A DNA stretch of 64,000 nucleotides from BOG-908 sp965198855 (GTDB lineage: Bacteria; Pseudomonadota; Alphaproteobacteria; Acetobacterales; Acetobacteraceae), in contig CBDAPZ010000001.1 in assembly GCA_965198855.1 (NCBI GenBank), forward strand, positions 124,001 to 188,000. Reading direction: 5' to 3'. The translations under genes and the position numbers were made by a program. The notes beneath the pieces were generated by a model, which saw only the letters and a program-made list of their open reading frames with translations, was not told the origin of the DNA and ran no database searches. Shown here one piece after another: positions 41,022 to 54,184 of the stretch; position 1 is the first letter of the stretch, and every line of letters starts with the position of its first letter.

Positions 41022-41313
41022 TCACGAGATACGGCCGGCGCTGTCAAAGGCGCCGGGCGGGCAGGGGTTTTTTCGAAAACCCCGAACCTGTCCAAGACCG
41101 CACGTTCGCAACCTTCGCCAAAAGCGGGGGCGATTAATGAGCTTTTCGGAGCTCGCGCGTGGGAGACGGGGAAGCCCGACGTTTTGCTAAGAAGCGTTTG
41201 GCGGTTCCGACTTATTTGAGGACAGGCGAACCGGTTTTGCGGTGAAAGCTGCGAGGCCTTTTGGAAACCCGGCGTGTATCCTTTTAGGCTGCACGCCACG
41301 CAGGAGACGGGAT
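41022..41313 (+). promoter_or_regulatory. rplA-rplJ intergenic leader
   Basis: This 292-base gap is where the L10(L12)-binding autoregulatory leader lies in proteobacteria. It contains a perfect 8-bp stem GGGGTTTT/AAAACCCC closed by TTCG (41064-41083), flanked by further G/C-rich pairs. The hairpin plus T-run looks like a terminator or attenuator within the operon. No gene is seen here. Confidence 0.5.
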
Positions 41314-41838
41314 TTGGACCGTACGGAGAAGCGGGATTTTGTGGCCTCGCTCGCGTCCGTGTTCGCAGAGACGTCGATGGTGGTTGTCACCCGTAACAAC
41401 GGACTGACGGTCGCCGAAGTGACTGATCTGCGCACAAAGATGCGTGCGGCTGGCGCAAAATTCAAAGTCGCGAAGAACCGGCTGGCCATCCTCGCCCTTG
41501 ATGGGACCAAATTCGACGGCATTGCGCCCATGTTGAAAGGACCGACCGCCCTCGCCTGGGCGCGCGATCCGGTCGCCGTGAGCAAAGTGTGTGTCGAGTT
41601 CGCCAAGACCAACGAGAAACTGGTGCTTATTGGAGGATCGCTGGGCACCCAGATGCTGGACGCATCTGGTGTCAAAGCCCTCTCCGAATTGCCGTCGCTG
41701 GATACGTTGCGTGCCGGGCTGCTGGGGATGCTTTCCACCCCCGCCACCCGCATCGCGGGTGTTGTTCAGGCGCCGGCCGCCCAGCTCGCGCGGGTCTTCG
41801 CGGCCTATGCCAAGAAGGACGAGGCTGAGGCAGCCTGA
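41314..41838 (+). CDS. rplJ: 50S ribosomal protein L10
   Basis: A 174-residue protein that anchors L7/L12 dimers to the ribosome. It starts at TTG 41314, with AGGAG seven bases upstream, giving MDRTEKRDFVASLA, the standard N-terminus. VVTRNNGLTVAEVTDLR, KVAKNRLAILAL and the C-terminal alanine-rich L12-binding helix are present. The frame open to 41242 is not homologous upstream of this point. Use of TTG may keep expression low relative to rplL. Confidence 0.95.
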   Translation: MDRTEKRDFVASLASVFAETSMVVVTRNNGLTVAEVTDLRTKMRAAGAKFKVAKNRLAILALDGTKFDGIAPMLKGPTALAWARDPVAVSKVCVEFAKTNEKLVLIGGSLGTQMLDASGVKALSELPSLDTLRAGLLGMLSTPATRIAGVVQAPAAQLARVFAAYAKKDEAEAA

Positions 41839-41906
41839 AATGTGGCGGGTCCGGATGAGCCGGGCTTGCATGGAACCAACCGAACGCTACTTAAGGATCT
41901 ATCGAA

Positions 41907-42287
41907 ATGGCTGATCTGACGAAATTGGTGGACGAGCTGTCCGCCCTGACGGTGCTGGAAGCTGCTGAGCTTTCGAAGCTGCTCGAAGAGAAGTGGGGCG
42001 TTTCCGCCGCCGCTCCGGTTGCTGCCGCGGCACCTGCCGCTGCTGCCGGCGCTGCTGCAGCTCCTGTCGAAGAGCAGACCGAGTTCACGGTCACCTTGAC
42101 CGCCGCCGGCGACAAGAAGATCAACGTGATTAAGGAAATCCGCACCATCACCGGTCTTGGGCTGAAGGAAGCCAAGGACCTGGTTGAAGGCGCCCCGAAG
42201 ACGGTGAAGGAAGCCGTCAGCAAGGACGATGCGGCGAAGATCAAGAAAGTGCTGGAAGAGCAGGGCGCGACTGTCGAAGTCAAATAA
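41907..42287 (+). CDS. rplL: 50S ribosomal protein L7/L12
   Basis: A 126-residue acidic protein with the N-terminal dimer domain (KLVDELSALTVLEAAELSKL), an Ala/Pro hinge (about residues 34-52) and the factor-binding domain with KINVIKEIRTITGLGLKEAK and LVEGAPKTVKE. It is present in four to six copies per ribosome. It lies 68 bases after rplJ and is followed by two hairpins before rpoB. Confidence 0.97.
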   Translation: MADLTKLVDELSALTVLEAAELSKLLEEKWGVSAAAPVAAAAPAAAAGAAAAPVEEQTEFTVTLTAAGDKKINVIKEIRTITGLGLKEAKDLVEGAPKTVKEAVSKDDAAKIKKVLEEQGATVEVK

Positions 42288-42294
42288 GCCTCTT

Positions 42295-42356
42295 TTCCTG
42301 CAGAGCTTGTTGCAGGAATTGCGCTGAAATCGGGTCGGGGATCGGTATGATCCCCG
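42295..42356 (+). terminator. two hairpins between rplL and rpoB (attenuator-like)
   Basis: TTCCTGCA (42295-42302) pairs with TGCAGGAA (42311-42318), and CGGGGATC (42336-42343) with GATCCCCG (42349-42356). In enterobacteria this interval partly terminates transcription so that ribosomal proteins exceed polymerase. Neither stem has a T-run, so the role is inferred. Confidence 0.5.
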
Positions 42357-42463
42357 GCCTGTCAGCCGTTGCGCGTGCCTAAAAGACTGCCTGGGCGGCC
42401 CGGGACTTGACTAAGCCACGACTGGCTTTGCCGACTAACTATCAGGATGAGGCAGAAGATCTG

Positions 42464-46639
<4,176 letters not shown>

Positions 46640-46652
46640 ACCAACGAAGACT

Positions 46653-46696
46653 CCAGGGGCTCTGCCCCTGGACCCCGCCAGGGCGAGCCGCCCTGG
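46653..46696 (+). terminator. two hairpins of the CCAGGGG repeat family between rpoB and rpoC
   Basis: CCAGGGGC (46653-46660) with GCCCCTGG (46664-46671), and CCAGGGCG (46678-46685) with CGCCCTGG (46689-46696), each with a 3-base loop. CATTATTTGAAGG follows and is shared with the 15.5 kb repeat. Location inside an essential operon means the hairpins cannot terminate strongly. Confidence 0.7.
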
Positions 46697-46723
46697 ACCG
46701 GCATTATTTGAAGGGGCTCTAGT

Positions 46724-49700
46724 ATGAACGAGCTGATGAAAATTCTGGGTCAAGCCGGTCAGGCTGTGACCTTCGATCAGATCCGCATCCAGATGGCGAG
46801 CCCAGAGCAGATCCGCTCCTGGTCGTATGGCGAAATCAAGAAGCCGGAAACGATCAACTACCGCACCTTCAAGCCGGAGCGCGACGGCCTGTTCTGCGCC
46901 CGCATCTTTGGGCCGATCAAGGACTACGAGTGCCTCTGCGGCAAATATAAGCGCATGAAGTTCCGCGGCATCATCTGCGAGAAATGCGGCGTTGAAGTGA
47001 CACTCGCCAAAGTGCGCCGCGAGCGCATGGGCCACATCGAGCTCGCCTCGCCGGTCGCCCATATCTGGTTCCTGAAATCGCTCCCGAGCCGCATCGGCCT
47101 CATGGTCGATCTCACGTTGAAAGAACTCGAAAAGATCCTGTATTTCGAGAGCTATGTGGTTCTCGAGCCGGGCCTAACCGATCTCAAGCTGCACCAGCTT
47201 CTCACCGAAGATCAGCTTGTCACCAAGCAGGATGAGTTCGGCGAGGACGGCTTCCGCGCCGCTATCGGCGCTGAAGCCATCAAGCACATCCTGCAGCAGA
47301 TCGATATCGACTCCGAGAAGGTGAAGCTGCGCGCCGATTTGCGCGACACCACCAGCGAAGCCAAGCGCAAAAAGCTGGTCAAGCGCCTCAAGCTCATCGA
47401 AGCGTTCGGCGAATCCGGTTCCAAGCCCGAATGGATGATTCTGGACGTCGTCCCGGTCATTCCGCCCGAACTGCGCCCGCTCGTCCCCCTCGATGGTGGC
47501 CGCTTCGCCACCTCCGACCTAAACGACCTTTATCGCCGTGTCATCAACCGCAACAACCGGTTGAAGCGCCTCATTGAGCTGCGTGCGCCGGACATCATCG
47601 TCCGAAACGAAAAGCGTATGCTTCAAGAATCTGTCGATGCGCTCTTCGACAATGGCCGTCGTGGCCGTGCGATCACCGGTGCGAACAAGCGCCCGCTGAA
47701 ATCACTGTCCGACATGCTGAAAGGCAAGCAGGGCCGTTTCCGTCAGAACCTGCTCGGCAAGCGCGTCGATTATTCCGGCCGTTCCGTCATCGTCGTTGGC
47801 CCCGAGCTGAAACTGCATCAGTGCGGCCTTCCGAAGAAGATGGCGCTCGAGCTGTTCAAGCCGTTCATCTACAGCAAGCTCGAAAAATATGGCCACGCCA
47901 CCACCATCAAGGCGGCAAAGCGCATGGTGGAAAAGGAACGTCCTGAAGTGTGGGACATCCTTGAAGAGGTGATCCGCGAGCATCCCGTCATGCTCAACCG
48001 GGCGCCCACCCTGCATCGCCTCGGCATCCAGGCCTTCGAGCCCGTGCTGATCGAGGGCAAGGCCATCCAGCTTCACCCGCTGGTCTGCACCGCCTTCAAC
48101 GCGGATTTCGACGGTGACCAGATGGCCGTGCACGTTCCGCTGAGCCTCGAGGCGCAGCTCGAAGCACGCGTGCTGATGATGTCCACCAACAACATCCTCA
48201 GCCCTGCCAACGGCAAGCCGATTATCGTGCCGAGCCAGGACATCGTGCTCGGCTTGTATTATCTTTCGCTGGAGACAGCGGATTTCCGTGTGGCGGAGGA
48301 CAACAAGGCAACCGCGTTCGGCACCATCGGCGAAATCGAATTTGCGCTGCAGGCGAAAGCCGTCAAGCTGCACGACAAGATCCGCGCCCGTATGGAACTG
48401 ATCGAGCTTGATGGCAGCACCAAACGCCAGATCGTGGTCACTACCCCTGGCCGCATGCTGATCGCGCAGATCCTGCCGAAACATCCGCACGTGCCCTTCG
48501 CGCTGATCAACAAGCAGCTCACGAAGAAGAACGTTTCGGACGTGATCGATGCGGTCTACCGCCATTGCGGCCAGAAGGAATGCGTGATTTTCGCCGACCG
48601 TCTGATGGGCCTCGGCTTTCAGCAGGCCGCGAAAGCCGGCATCTCTTTCGGCAAGGACGATCTGATCATCCCGACCGAAAAGCCGGAGCTGATCGCCAAG
48701 ACGCAAGGCGAGGTCAAGGAATTCGAGCAGCAGTATCAGGACGGCCTGATCACCGCCGGCGAACGCTACAACAAGGTGGTGGATGCCTGGTCGCGCTGCA
48801 CCGATGCCGTTGCCGCCGCGATGATGAAGGAGATTTCCAGGCAGGAAGTCGGCCGCCAAACCAACAGCGTGTGGATGATGAGCCATTCGGGCGCGCGTGG
48901 GTCGCCGGCGCAGATGCGTCAGCTTGCCGGCATGCGCGGCCTGATGGCCAAGCCGTCAGGTGAGATCATCGAGCAGCCGATCATCGCCAACTTCAAAGAA
49001 GGCTTGTCGGTCCTCGAGTATTTCAACTCCACCCATGGCGCTCGTAAGGGCCTCGCGGATACGGCGTTGAAGACTGCGAACTCGGGTTACCTCACCCGCC
49101 GTCTCGTCGACGTGGCGCAGGATTGCATCATCGTCGAAGTTGATTGCGGCTCCGAGCGTGGCCTCACCGTGCGCCCGGTGATGGATGGCGGCGACATCGT
49201 CTCCTCCCTCTCCGAGCGTATCCTGGGCCGCACCGTGGCCGAGGATGTTCTTGATCCCGCCACCAACAAGTTGCTCGTGCCGCGCAACACGCTGGTCGAG
49301 GAAACCGAAGCCGAACAGCTTGAAAGCGCCGGCGTGGAGGTGATGAAAATCCGCTCCGTGCTGACCTGCGAGAGCCAGATCGGCGTCTGCGCTCGCTGCT
49401 ACGGCCGCGACCTTGCACGCGGCACGCCGGTCAACATTGGTGAAGCTGTAGGCGTCATTGCCGCGCAGTCCATTGGTGAGCCTGGCACGCAGCTGACGAT
49501 GCGCACGTTCCACATTGGTGGCGCGGCACAGCGTGGTGCCGAGCAATCGAGCGTGGAAGCCTCGCATGAGGGCACGGTGATCATCCGCAACCGCAACGTG
49601 GTGACGAACAGCCAGGGCGTGCCCGTGGTGATGTCGCGTAACTGCGAAATCGTGCTGTCGGACGACAAGATGCGTGAACGCGCCCGTTTCCGCGTGCCAT

Positions 49701-50884
49701 ACGGTGCGCGCCTGCTGGTCGAAGAAGGCGTCGCCGTTGCACGTGCGCAGAAGCTTGCCGAGTGGGATCCATACACATTGCCGATCCTTACCGAGCTCGC
49801 CGGACAGGTTGAATATCTCGACCTGATCGAAGGCATCACGCTCGTCGAGCGTATGGACGAAGTGACAGGCCTGACCTCGAAGGTTGTCGTCGATTATAAG
49901 CAGACGGCAAAGGGCGTGGATCTGCGTCCGCGCCTGCAGCTCAAGGGTGCGAACAACGAGGTGATCAAGCTGCCGAACGGCACCGATGCACGCTACTTCC
50001 TCTCGCCCGACTCCATTCTGTCGGTCGAGAACGGTGCGACCTTGCATGCGGGTGACGTGCTGGCGCGTATCCCGCGCGAAGGCAGCAAGACGCGTGACAT
50101 CACCGGCGGTCTGCCGCGTGTGGCCGAGCTGTTCGAAGCGCGTCGTCCGAAAGATCATGCGATCATCGCGGAAAACGATGGCCGTGTGGAATTCGGCAAG
50201 GACTACAAGGCAAAACGACGCATCATCGTGAAGAACGACGAGACCTCGGAAGAAACCGAATATCTCGTGCCGAAGGGCAAGCACGTTTCCGTTCAGGAAG
50301 GCGACTTCGTGCTGCGTGGCGATCCATTGGTCGACGGCCCACGCGTGCCGCACGACATTCTAAAGGTGCTCGGCGTGGAGGCACTGTCCGATTACCTGGT
50401 GAACGAGATCCAGGACGTGTATCGACTGCAGGGCGTGAAGATCAACGATAAGCACATCGAGGTTATCGTTCGTCAGATGCTGCAGAAGGTCGAAATCATC
50501 GAGCCGGGCGACACCACCTATCTCACAGGTGAGCAGGTGGACCGCATGGAGGTCGACGCCGAAAACGTCAAACGCCTGAAGGCGAATGAGCGTCCGGCAA
50601 CCGCCATGCCGGTGCTGCAGGGCATTACCAAGGCCAGCCTGCAGACCCACAGCTTCATCAGCGCCGCCTCCTTCCAGGAGACGACACGGGTGCTTACCGA
50701 AGCGGCTACGGCCGGCAAGGTGGATCAGCTGACGGGCCTGAAGGAGAACGTGATTGTCGGGCGCTTGATCCCGGCAGGCACGGGCGCGGTGATGAACCGC
50801 CTGAAGGCCGTGGCGGCTGGGCGTGATCATCAGCGGAGCATTCTGAAGGACGCACCGCCGCAGATTACGCGCGCTGCAGAGTAA
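46724..50884 (+). CDS. rpoC: RNA polymerase beta-prime subunit
   Basis: A 1386-residue subunit carrying the catalytic magnesium loop NADFDGDQMAVH, the N-terminal zinc site CLCGKYKRMKFRG then CEKCG, and the second zinc site CESQIGVCARCYGRD. RPGEPGTQLT-like trigger-loop residues (SIGEPGTQLTMRTFH) are intact. Length is normal. The stop codon runs into an A/T-rich repeat; rpsL and rpsG do not follow. Confidence 0.98.
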   Translation: MNELMKILGQAGQAVTFDQIRIQMASPEQIRSWSYGEIKKPETINYRTFKPERDGLFCARIFGPIKDYECLCGKYKRMKFRGIICEKCGVEVTLAKVRRERMGHIELASPVAHIWFLKSLPSRIGLMVDLTLKELEKILYFESYVVLEPGLTDLKLHQLLTEDQLVTKQDEFGEDGFRAAIGAEAIKHILQQIDIDSEKVKLRADLRDTTSEAKRKKLVKRLKLIEAFGESGSKPEWMILDVVPVIPPELRPLVPLDGGRFATSDLNDLYRRVINRNNRLKRLIELRAPDIIVRNEKRMLQESVDALFDNGRRGRAITGANKRPLKSLSDMLKGKQGRFRQNLLGKRVDYSGRSVIVVGPELKLHQCGLPKKMALELFKPFIYSKLEKYGHATTIKAAKRMVEKERPEVWDILEEVIREHPVMLNRAPTLHRLGIQAFEPVLIEGKAIQLHPLVCTAFNADFDGDQMAVHVPLSLEAQLEARVLMMSTNNILSPANGKPIIVPSQDIVLGLYYLSLETADFRVAEDNKATAFGTIGEIEFALQAKAVKLHDKIRARMELIELDGSTKRQIVVTTPGRMLIAQILPKHPHVPFALINKQLTKKNVSDVIDAVYRHCGQKECVIFADRLMGLGFQQAAKAGISFGKDDLIIPTEKPELIAKTQGEVKEFEQQYQDGLITAGERYNKVVDAWSRCTDAVAAAMMKEISRQEVGRQTNSVWMMSHSGARGSPAQMRQLAGMRGLMAKPSGEIIEQPIIANFKEGLSVLEYFNSTHGARKGLADTALKTANSGYLTRRLVDVAQDCIIVEVDCGSERGLTVRPVMDGGDIVSSLSERILGRTVAEDVLDPATNKLLVPRNTLVEETEAEQLESAGVEVMKIRSVLTCESQIGVCARCYGRDLARGTPVNIGEAVGVIAAQSIGEPGTQLTMRTFHIGGAAQRGAEQSSVEASHEGTVIIRNRNVVTNSQGVPVVMSRNCEIVLSDDKMRERARFRVPYGARLLVEEGVAVARAQKLAEWDPYTLPILTELAGQVEYLDLIEGITLVERMDEVTGLTSKVVVDYKQTAKGVDLRPRLQLKGANNEVIKLPNGTDARYFLSPDSILSVENGATLHAGDVLARIPREGSKTRDITGGLPRVAELFEARRPKDHAIIAENDGRVEFGKDYKAKRRIIVKNDETSEETEYLVPKGKHVSVQEGDFVLRGDPLVDGPRVPHDILKVLGVEALSDYLVNEIQDVYRLQGVKINDKHIEVIVRQMLQKVEIIEPGDTTYLTGEQVDRMEVDAENVKRLKANERPATAMPVLQGITKASLQTHSFISAASFQETTRVLTEAATAGKVDQLTGLKENVIVGRLIPAGTGAVMNRLKAVAAGRDHQRSILKDAPPQITRAAE

Positions 50885-51015
50885 GGAAGAAGTTCTTTTT
50901 TGAAAAAAAGAACCAAAAAACTTTTGCGTCCTTGAGTCGCGTGTTGTCCCAGCGCGCGACTCAAGGACATCAAAGTCTTTTGCTTCTTTTCTTCAGAAAA
51001 GAAGGCCTTTCTTTG
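50883..51015. repeat. A/T-rich repeat doublet with a perfect inner inverted repeat
   Basis: A forward copy (50883-50930, from the rpoC stop) and a reverse copy (50968-51015) face each other. They are joined by a perfect 14-bp inverted repeat GTCCTTGAGTCGCG (50928-50941) / CGCGACTCAAGGAC (50955-50968). The reverse copy has the 10-bp palindrome arms CTTCTTTTCT/AGAAAAGAAG (50983-51004). The whole 133-base unit looks like a REPIN-type doublet or miniature element. Confidence 0.8.
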
Positions 51016-51017
51016 CG

Positions 51018-51764
51018 ATGATCATTCGCAGCGACGAAACCGTAGATATTCCCGTAGCCGGCGCAAACAGCATGCGTCTGCATCTATTCCGTCCCGCAAA
51101 GCCCGGCCGTTTTCCAGGCGTCTTGCTGTTTTCCGAAATCTACCAGGTTACTTCGCCGATCCGCAGGCTTGCGAGCTTCGTGGCGGGCCTGGGCTATCTC
51201 GTGGCAGTGCCTGAAGTTTATCATGAGTTCGAGGCGGCCGGGACGGTGCTGGCCTATGATCAGGCCGGCACGGATCGCGGCAACGAACTGAAAATTACCA
51301 AACCCTTCGCTGCCTTCGATGCAGATTCTAAAGCCGCATTCGGTTTTTTACAGGCGCATGAATCCTGCTCGGGCAAGCTTGGTAGCATGGGCGTGTGTCT
51401 CGGCGGCCATCTTGCATATCGTGCGGCGCTTGATCCGCGCGTTTCCGCTGCGGCGTGTTTCTATGCGACGGATATTCATTCCTCTACGCTTGGGGCAGGC
51501 AAAAGCGATGACAGCCTTTCGCGTATGGCCGAGTTGAAGGCGGAGGCTCTTTTCGTCTTTGGCCGGCAGGATCCGCATGTGCCGTTCGCCGGCCGACAGC
51601 TTATTCGCGAGCGGCTGGAGGCGGTAGGCGCGGTGTATGAGTGGCACGAGGTGAATGCTGCGCATGCGTTCTTGCGTGACGAGGGGCCACGCTACGATCC
51701 GGCGCTGTTCCTGCAGATGATGACTCTTTTGCAGGATTTCTTCCGTCGCACTCTGCAGTCGTAA
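51018..51764 (+). CDS. dienelactone hydrolase family protein
   Basis: A 248-residue alpha/beta hydrolase without signal peptide. The nucleophile elbow GSMGVCLGGH uses cysteine, as in true dienelactone hydrolases. The acid (VFGRQDPHVP) and histidine (NAAHAFLRDEGPRYD) complete the triad. YQVTSPIRRLASFVAGLGYL is typical of the family. No chlorocatechol or maleylacetate genes are nearby, so the physiological substrate is unknown. It lies 12 bases before the SDR gene and is probably co-transcribed with it. Confidence 0.88.
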   Translation: MIIRSDETVDIPVAGANSMRLHLFRPAKPGRFPGVLLFSEIYQVTSPIRRLASFVAGLGYLVAVPEVYHEFEAAGTVLAYDQAGTDRGNELKITKPFAAFDADSKAAFGFLQAHESCSGKLGSMGVCLGGHLAYRAALDPRVSAAACFYATDIHSSTLGAGKSDDSLSRMAELKAEALFVFGRQDPHVPFAGRQLIRERLEAVGAVYEWHEVNAAHAFLRDEGPRYDPALFLQMMTLLQDFFRRTLQS

Positions 51765-51776
51765 CGGAGCCTATGC

Positions 51777-52568
51777 ATGGATCTTAAACTTGAAGGCAGG
51801 CTTGCGCTGGTTAGCGGCAGCACGGCGGGCATCGGCCTTGCCATTGCCGAGGCATTGGCACGAGAGGGTGCACGCGTGGTGGTCAATGGCCGCACCGAGG
51901 CTGCGGTGGATAAGGCGGTGGCGGAGTTGCAAGCGGCTACCGGTGGCAAGCTACTTGGGTTTGCTGGCGATTTGAGCCACGCGGATGTCGCCGAGACCCT
52001 GGCGCGCGCGCATCCTGGTGTAGAAATTCTCATCAATAATCTAGGAATTTTCGAACCAAAACCTTTTGAAGACATCCCGGATGCGGATTGGGCGCGGTTT
52101 TTCGATGTGAACGTTATCAGCGGCGTGCGGCTTGCGCGGCTGTATCTGCCGGCGATGCGTGCTGCGGATTTTGGCCGCATCGTTTTCATTTCCAGCGAGA
52201 GCGCGCTGCAGATCCCGGCGGAGATGATCCATTACGGGGTGACCAAGACAGCGCAGATTGCGGTCGCACGTGGTCTTGCGGAGGCGGTGGCCGGCACGGG
52301 CATTACGGTGAACAGCGTGCTGCCGGGGCCGACGCGTTCGCGCGGCGTGGGTGACTTTGTCGAGCAGATGGCGAAGGCCGGCGGCAGGAGCGCTGCCGAT
52401 GTGGAGGCGGATTTCTTCAAGAACGTGCGGCCGACGTCGTTGATCAAGCGATTTGCAACCACTGATGAAGTGGCGTCGCTTGTGGCTTATATCGCGAGCC
52501 CATTGGCGTCGGCGACCACCGGTGCAGCGCTGCGTGTCGATGGCGGTGTCGTCAAAAGCGCCTTCTGA
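51777..52568 (+). CDS. short-chain dehydrogenase/reductase
   Basis: A 263-residue classical SDR. The cofactor motif is SGSTAGIGLAIAEALAREGA, NNLG follows in INNLGIFEPK, the catalytic serine lies in ISSESALQIP and the YxxxK motif in YGVTKTAQ. C-terminal LPGPTRSRGV and RVDGGVVKSAF match the family that acts on 3-oxoacyl or sugar-like substrates. NNLG replaces the usual NNAG. The substrate is unknown. It is between a dienelactone-type hydrolase and choline-sulfatase. Confidence 0.9.
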   Translation: MDLKLEGRLALVSGSTAGIGLAIAEALAREGARVVVNGRTEAAVDKAVAELQAATGGKLLGFAGDLSHADVAETLARAHPGVEILINNLGIFEPKPFEDIPDADWARFFDVNVISGVRLARLYLPAMRAADFGRIVFISSESALQIPAEMIHYGVTKTAQIAVARGLAEAVAGTGITVNSVLPGPTRSRGVGDFVEQMAKAGGRSAADVEADFFKNVRPTSLIKRFATTDEVASLVAYIASPLASATTGAALRVDGGVVKSAF

Positions 52569-52641
52569 GGTCGCTTGCGGACATCGCGCCTGCCGTTTTT
52601 TGTGTAAACTGGATGCAGCCAGTGTGTGCGGAAAATGCGCG

Positions 52642-54144
52642 ATGCGGAACCTGCTGATCATCATAGCCGACCAGCTTACGGCGACAGCTTTGCCTTGTTA
52701 CGGCAACAAGGTGGCGCGCACGCCGCATCTGGATCGGTTGGCGGCGGAAGGCGTGCGTTTCCAGAACGCCTACACCAATTCACCGCTCTGCGGGCCGGCG
52801 CGCAATGTGCTGATGACGGGGCGGCTGCCGTCTTCTACTGGCGGTTACGACAATGCCAGCCTGCTTGCCTCCGACATTCCGACGTTTGGGCATCATCTGC
52901 GGCGCGCGGGATATCGCACGATTTTGGCTGGGAAAATGCATTTCGTTGGGCCCGACCAGATGCATGGCTTTGAGGAGCGTATCACCACCGATATCTATCC
53001 CGCCGATTTCGGATGGACGCCGGATTGGACGAATTTCGGCGAGCGGCCGGAATGGTATCACTCGATGGACTCCGTGTTGTCCAGCGGGCCGTGCGTGCGC
53101 AGCAACCAGATCGATTACGATGAAGAGGTGATGTTTGCCGCGCGGCGGAAACTGTTCGATCTTGCGCGGTTCGGCGATGGTCGGCCGTTCTGCATGGTGG
53201 TGTCGTTCACCCATCCGCATGATCCATTCAACGTCGAACAGCATTACTGGGATCGCTACGATCACGCCGAGATCGACATGCCACGCATCGCGGCGCCGGC
53301 AGTGACCGACCCGCATACGCAACGGCTGCGTCATGTGTGCGGGATGGATTTGGAGCCGGTGACCGATGCGCAGATACGCGATGCGCGGCACGCGTATTAT
53401 GGAGCGATTTCGTTCATCGATGATCAGGTCGGCATGTTGCGTGATACACTTTCCACGGCTGGCCTGCAGGACGATACGACCATCATGTTCCTGAGCGACC
53501 ATGGTGAGATGCTGGGTGAGCGCGGGCTGTGGTACAAGATGTCGTATTTCGAGGGCGCTTGCCGGATACCGCTGATCGTGTGCGCGCCGGGGGTTTTTGA
53601 ACCTGGTGTGGCGACGCAGCTGGTATCGCAGGTGGATATTCTGCCGACGCTGTGTTCGCTGGCTGCGGCGCCGCCGCCTGAGGAGATAGATGGATGCAGC
53701 CTGCATCCGCATCTTCTTGGACAAGCGGGGCATGACGATGTTTTTGGGGAGTATTGTGCGGAAGGGGTAGTTGCACCGATCGTGATGATACGACGTGGGC
53801 GCTGGAAGTTCATCCACTCGCCGGCCGATCCGGATCAGCTTTTTGATCTGGAGGATGATCCGGACGAGTTGTGCAACCTAGCGGCAGCGACGAACCCACC
53901 TTTGGAATACAAGGCATTTCTTGCGGAAGCGCGTGAACGCTGGGATTTCGAGGCGCTGCAGAAGGATGTTATCGCCAGTCAGACGCGTCGCAGGCTGGTC
54001 GCCGAAGCATTCCGGAAGGGCCAGCGTACCTCCTGGGATTACGCCCCTCCCAGCCAAGCCGGCAGTTCCTATATCCGCAGCCACAAACCCTTGGAAACCC
54101 TGGAGTCGGACGCAAGATTGCCAAGCAGGGGATCTAGGACATAA
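52642..54144 (+). CDS. betC: choline-sulfatase
   Basis: A 500-residue sulfatase that releases choline from choline O-sulfate. I start it at ATG 52642 (MRNLLIIIADQLT, where N and D bind metal). The formylglycine site is NSPLCGPARNVLMTGR; the core is CxPAR rather than the common CxPSR. LSDHGEMLGERGLWYKM and HPHDPFNVEQHYWDRY follow. The C-terminal choline-sulfatase domain is diagnostic: IASQTRRRLVAEAFRKGQ, then WDYAPP and YIRSHKPLE. No betI, betA, betB or choline transporter is adjacent, so the operon context is atypical. It ends inside a reverse A/T-rich repeat. Confidence 0.9.
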   Translation: MRNLLIIIADQLTATALPCYGNKVARTPHLDRLAAEGVRFQNAYTNSPLCGPARNVLMTGRLPSSTGGYDNASLLASDIPTFGHHLRRAGYRTILAGKMHFVGPDQMHGFEERITTDIYPADFGWTPDWTNFGERPEWYHSMDSVLSSGPCVRSNQIDYDEEVMFAARRKLFDLARFGDGRPFCMVVSFTHPHDPFNVEQHYWDRYDHAEIDMPRIAAPAVTDPHTQRLRHVCGMDLEPVTDAQIRDARHAYYGAISFIDDQVGMLRDTLSTAGLQDDTTIMFLSDHGEMLGERGLWYKMSYFEGACRIPLIVCAPGVFEPGVATQLVSQVDILPTLCSLAAAPPPEEIDGCSLHPHLLGQAGHDDVFGEYCAEGVVAPIVMIRRGRWKFIHSPADPDQLFDLEDDPDELCNLAAATNPPLEYKAFLAEARERWDFEALQKDVIASQTRRRLVAEAFRKGQRTSWDYAPPSQAGSSYIRSHKPLETLESDARLPSRGSRT

Positions 54145-54184
54145 AAGTCTTTTGCTTCTTTTCTTCAGAAAAGAAGTGCTTGCC
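54138..54184 (-). repeat. A/T-rich repeat, reverse copy overlapping two gene ends
   Basis: ACATAAAAGTCTTTTGC, then the 10-bp palindrome arms CTTCTTTTCT/AGAAAAGAAG. It differs from 50968-51004 at one position over about 37 bases. It supplies the stop of betC (TAA at 54142) and of the convergent sulfotransferase (TGA at 54165-54167 on the minus strand). Confidence 0.75.
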
